From assembly GCA_902406105.1 (NCBI GenBank), contig CABPCP010000099.1, positions 1 to 6,420 of the forward strand: DNA of 6,420 nucleotides, given 5' to 3'. Every line of letters begins with the position of its first letter. Positions within the stretch are counted from its first letter, which is position 1. A program made the translations under genes and the position numbers. Below are positions 6,273-6,420 of this stretch, one piece after another. Below the pieces are notes generated by a model. The model had not been told where the DNA came from. It worked only from the letters and a program-made list of their open reading frames with translations, and made no database searches. The DNA is from an uncultured Mordavella sp. Lineage in GTDB: Bacteria; Bacillota; Clostridia; Lachnospirales; Lachnospiraceae.

Positions 6273-6301
6273 ATCATAATGGCCTTTCTATTTAATATCA
6301 A
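6273..6301 (-). promoter_or_regulatory. Promoter of the acetyltransferase gene
   Basis: On the minus strand TTGATA (6301-6296), a 17-nt spacer, and TATGAT (6278-6273). Transcription should begin near 6266, about 60 nt before the ATG at 6204. No clear operator is seen. Confidence 0.7.
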
Positions 6302-6328
6302 ATATATATTTAGAACGCCATTACATAC

Positions 6329-6357
6329 TTGAAAGGTATGGGCTGAACTGCTACACT
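6329..6357 (+). promoter_or_regulatory. Possible plus-strand promoter reading out of the window
   Basis: TTGAAA (6329-6334), a 17-nt spacer and TACACT (6352-6357) with an extended TGC element in front. It would drive a transcript leaving the right edge. No coding sequence begins before the window ends. Confidence 0.35.
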
Positions 6358-6370
6358 ATTTACAAGGTTA

Positions 6371-6415
6371 ATTGAAATCCTTACTGCAACATTGAAGTTG
6401 TAACTGCACATTGAA
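6371..6415 (+). repeat. Short ~20-nt periodic repeat at the right edge
   Basis: ATTGAA occurs at 6371, 6391 and 6410, and ACTGCA follows each of the first two copies (6383 and 6403). The final CTGCACATTGAAAACTT resembles sequences I recall beside clostridial ribosomal RNA genes, so it could be a stable-RNA leader. That resemblance is from memory and weak. Confidence 0.35.
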
Positions 6416-6420
6416 AACTT

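Noticed and set aside
6371..6420. Possible CRISPR repeat because of the ATTGAAA-type ending
   Set aside because: The period is about 20 nt with no room for spacers and no cas genes are present.

Overview
The window looks like chromosome from an anaerobic gut-type Firmicute (class Clostridia, probably Lachnospiraceae). This is inferred from the moderate GC content, the strong AGGAGG-type ribosome binding sites, the AT-rich TTGnnn/TATAAT promoters, and the gene types: a zinc-ribbon sigma factor with a membrane anchor, a flavin/ferredoxin fusion, and a radical SAM peptide maturase. I cannot name the species.

Layout from left to right. (1) 1-1846, minus strand: a sigma-70 family factor with an N-terminal zinc ribbon. 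Its C-terminal half (Ala/Gly-rich linker, one membrane segment, ectodomain) lies in a different frame, so the gene carries a +1-type frameshift at a G4A5 run (990-998). It also runs off the left edge. (2) 1975-5036, minus strand: a compact four-gene unit. In transcription order it holds a 77-residue peptide with eight ACGX tetrapeptides, a radical SAM/SPASM enzyme, a zinc-free MDR-family oxidoreductase joined to the enzyme by an ATGA overlap, and an FMN split-barrel protein fused to two [4Fe-4S] ferredoxin motifs. (3) 5037-5275: a divergent control region with four inverted repeats and a good promoter for the regulator. (4) 5276-5602, plus strand: a HxlR-family winged-helix regulator with a single N-terminal Cys-Pro, ended by a bidirectional terminator that overlaps its stop codon. 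(5) 5644-6204, minus strand: a maltose/galactoside-type O-acetyltransferase with its own promoter. (6) 6205-6420: no gene. It holds the acetyltransferase promoter and, at the right edge, a possible plus-strand promoter followed by a roughly 20-nt periodic repeat.

The centre of interest is unit (2). Peptide plus radical SAM/SPASM enzyme matches the ACGX-repeat RiPP systems predicted from genome comparison, for which I know of no established product. The two redox genes behind it, and a possibly thiol-sensing regulator facing it, suggest a redox- or electrophile-linked peptide modification system. No transporter or protease is visible in the window, so export and maturation of the product are unexplained. 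The operon, the sigma factor and the acetyltransferase each appear to be separate transcription units.
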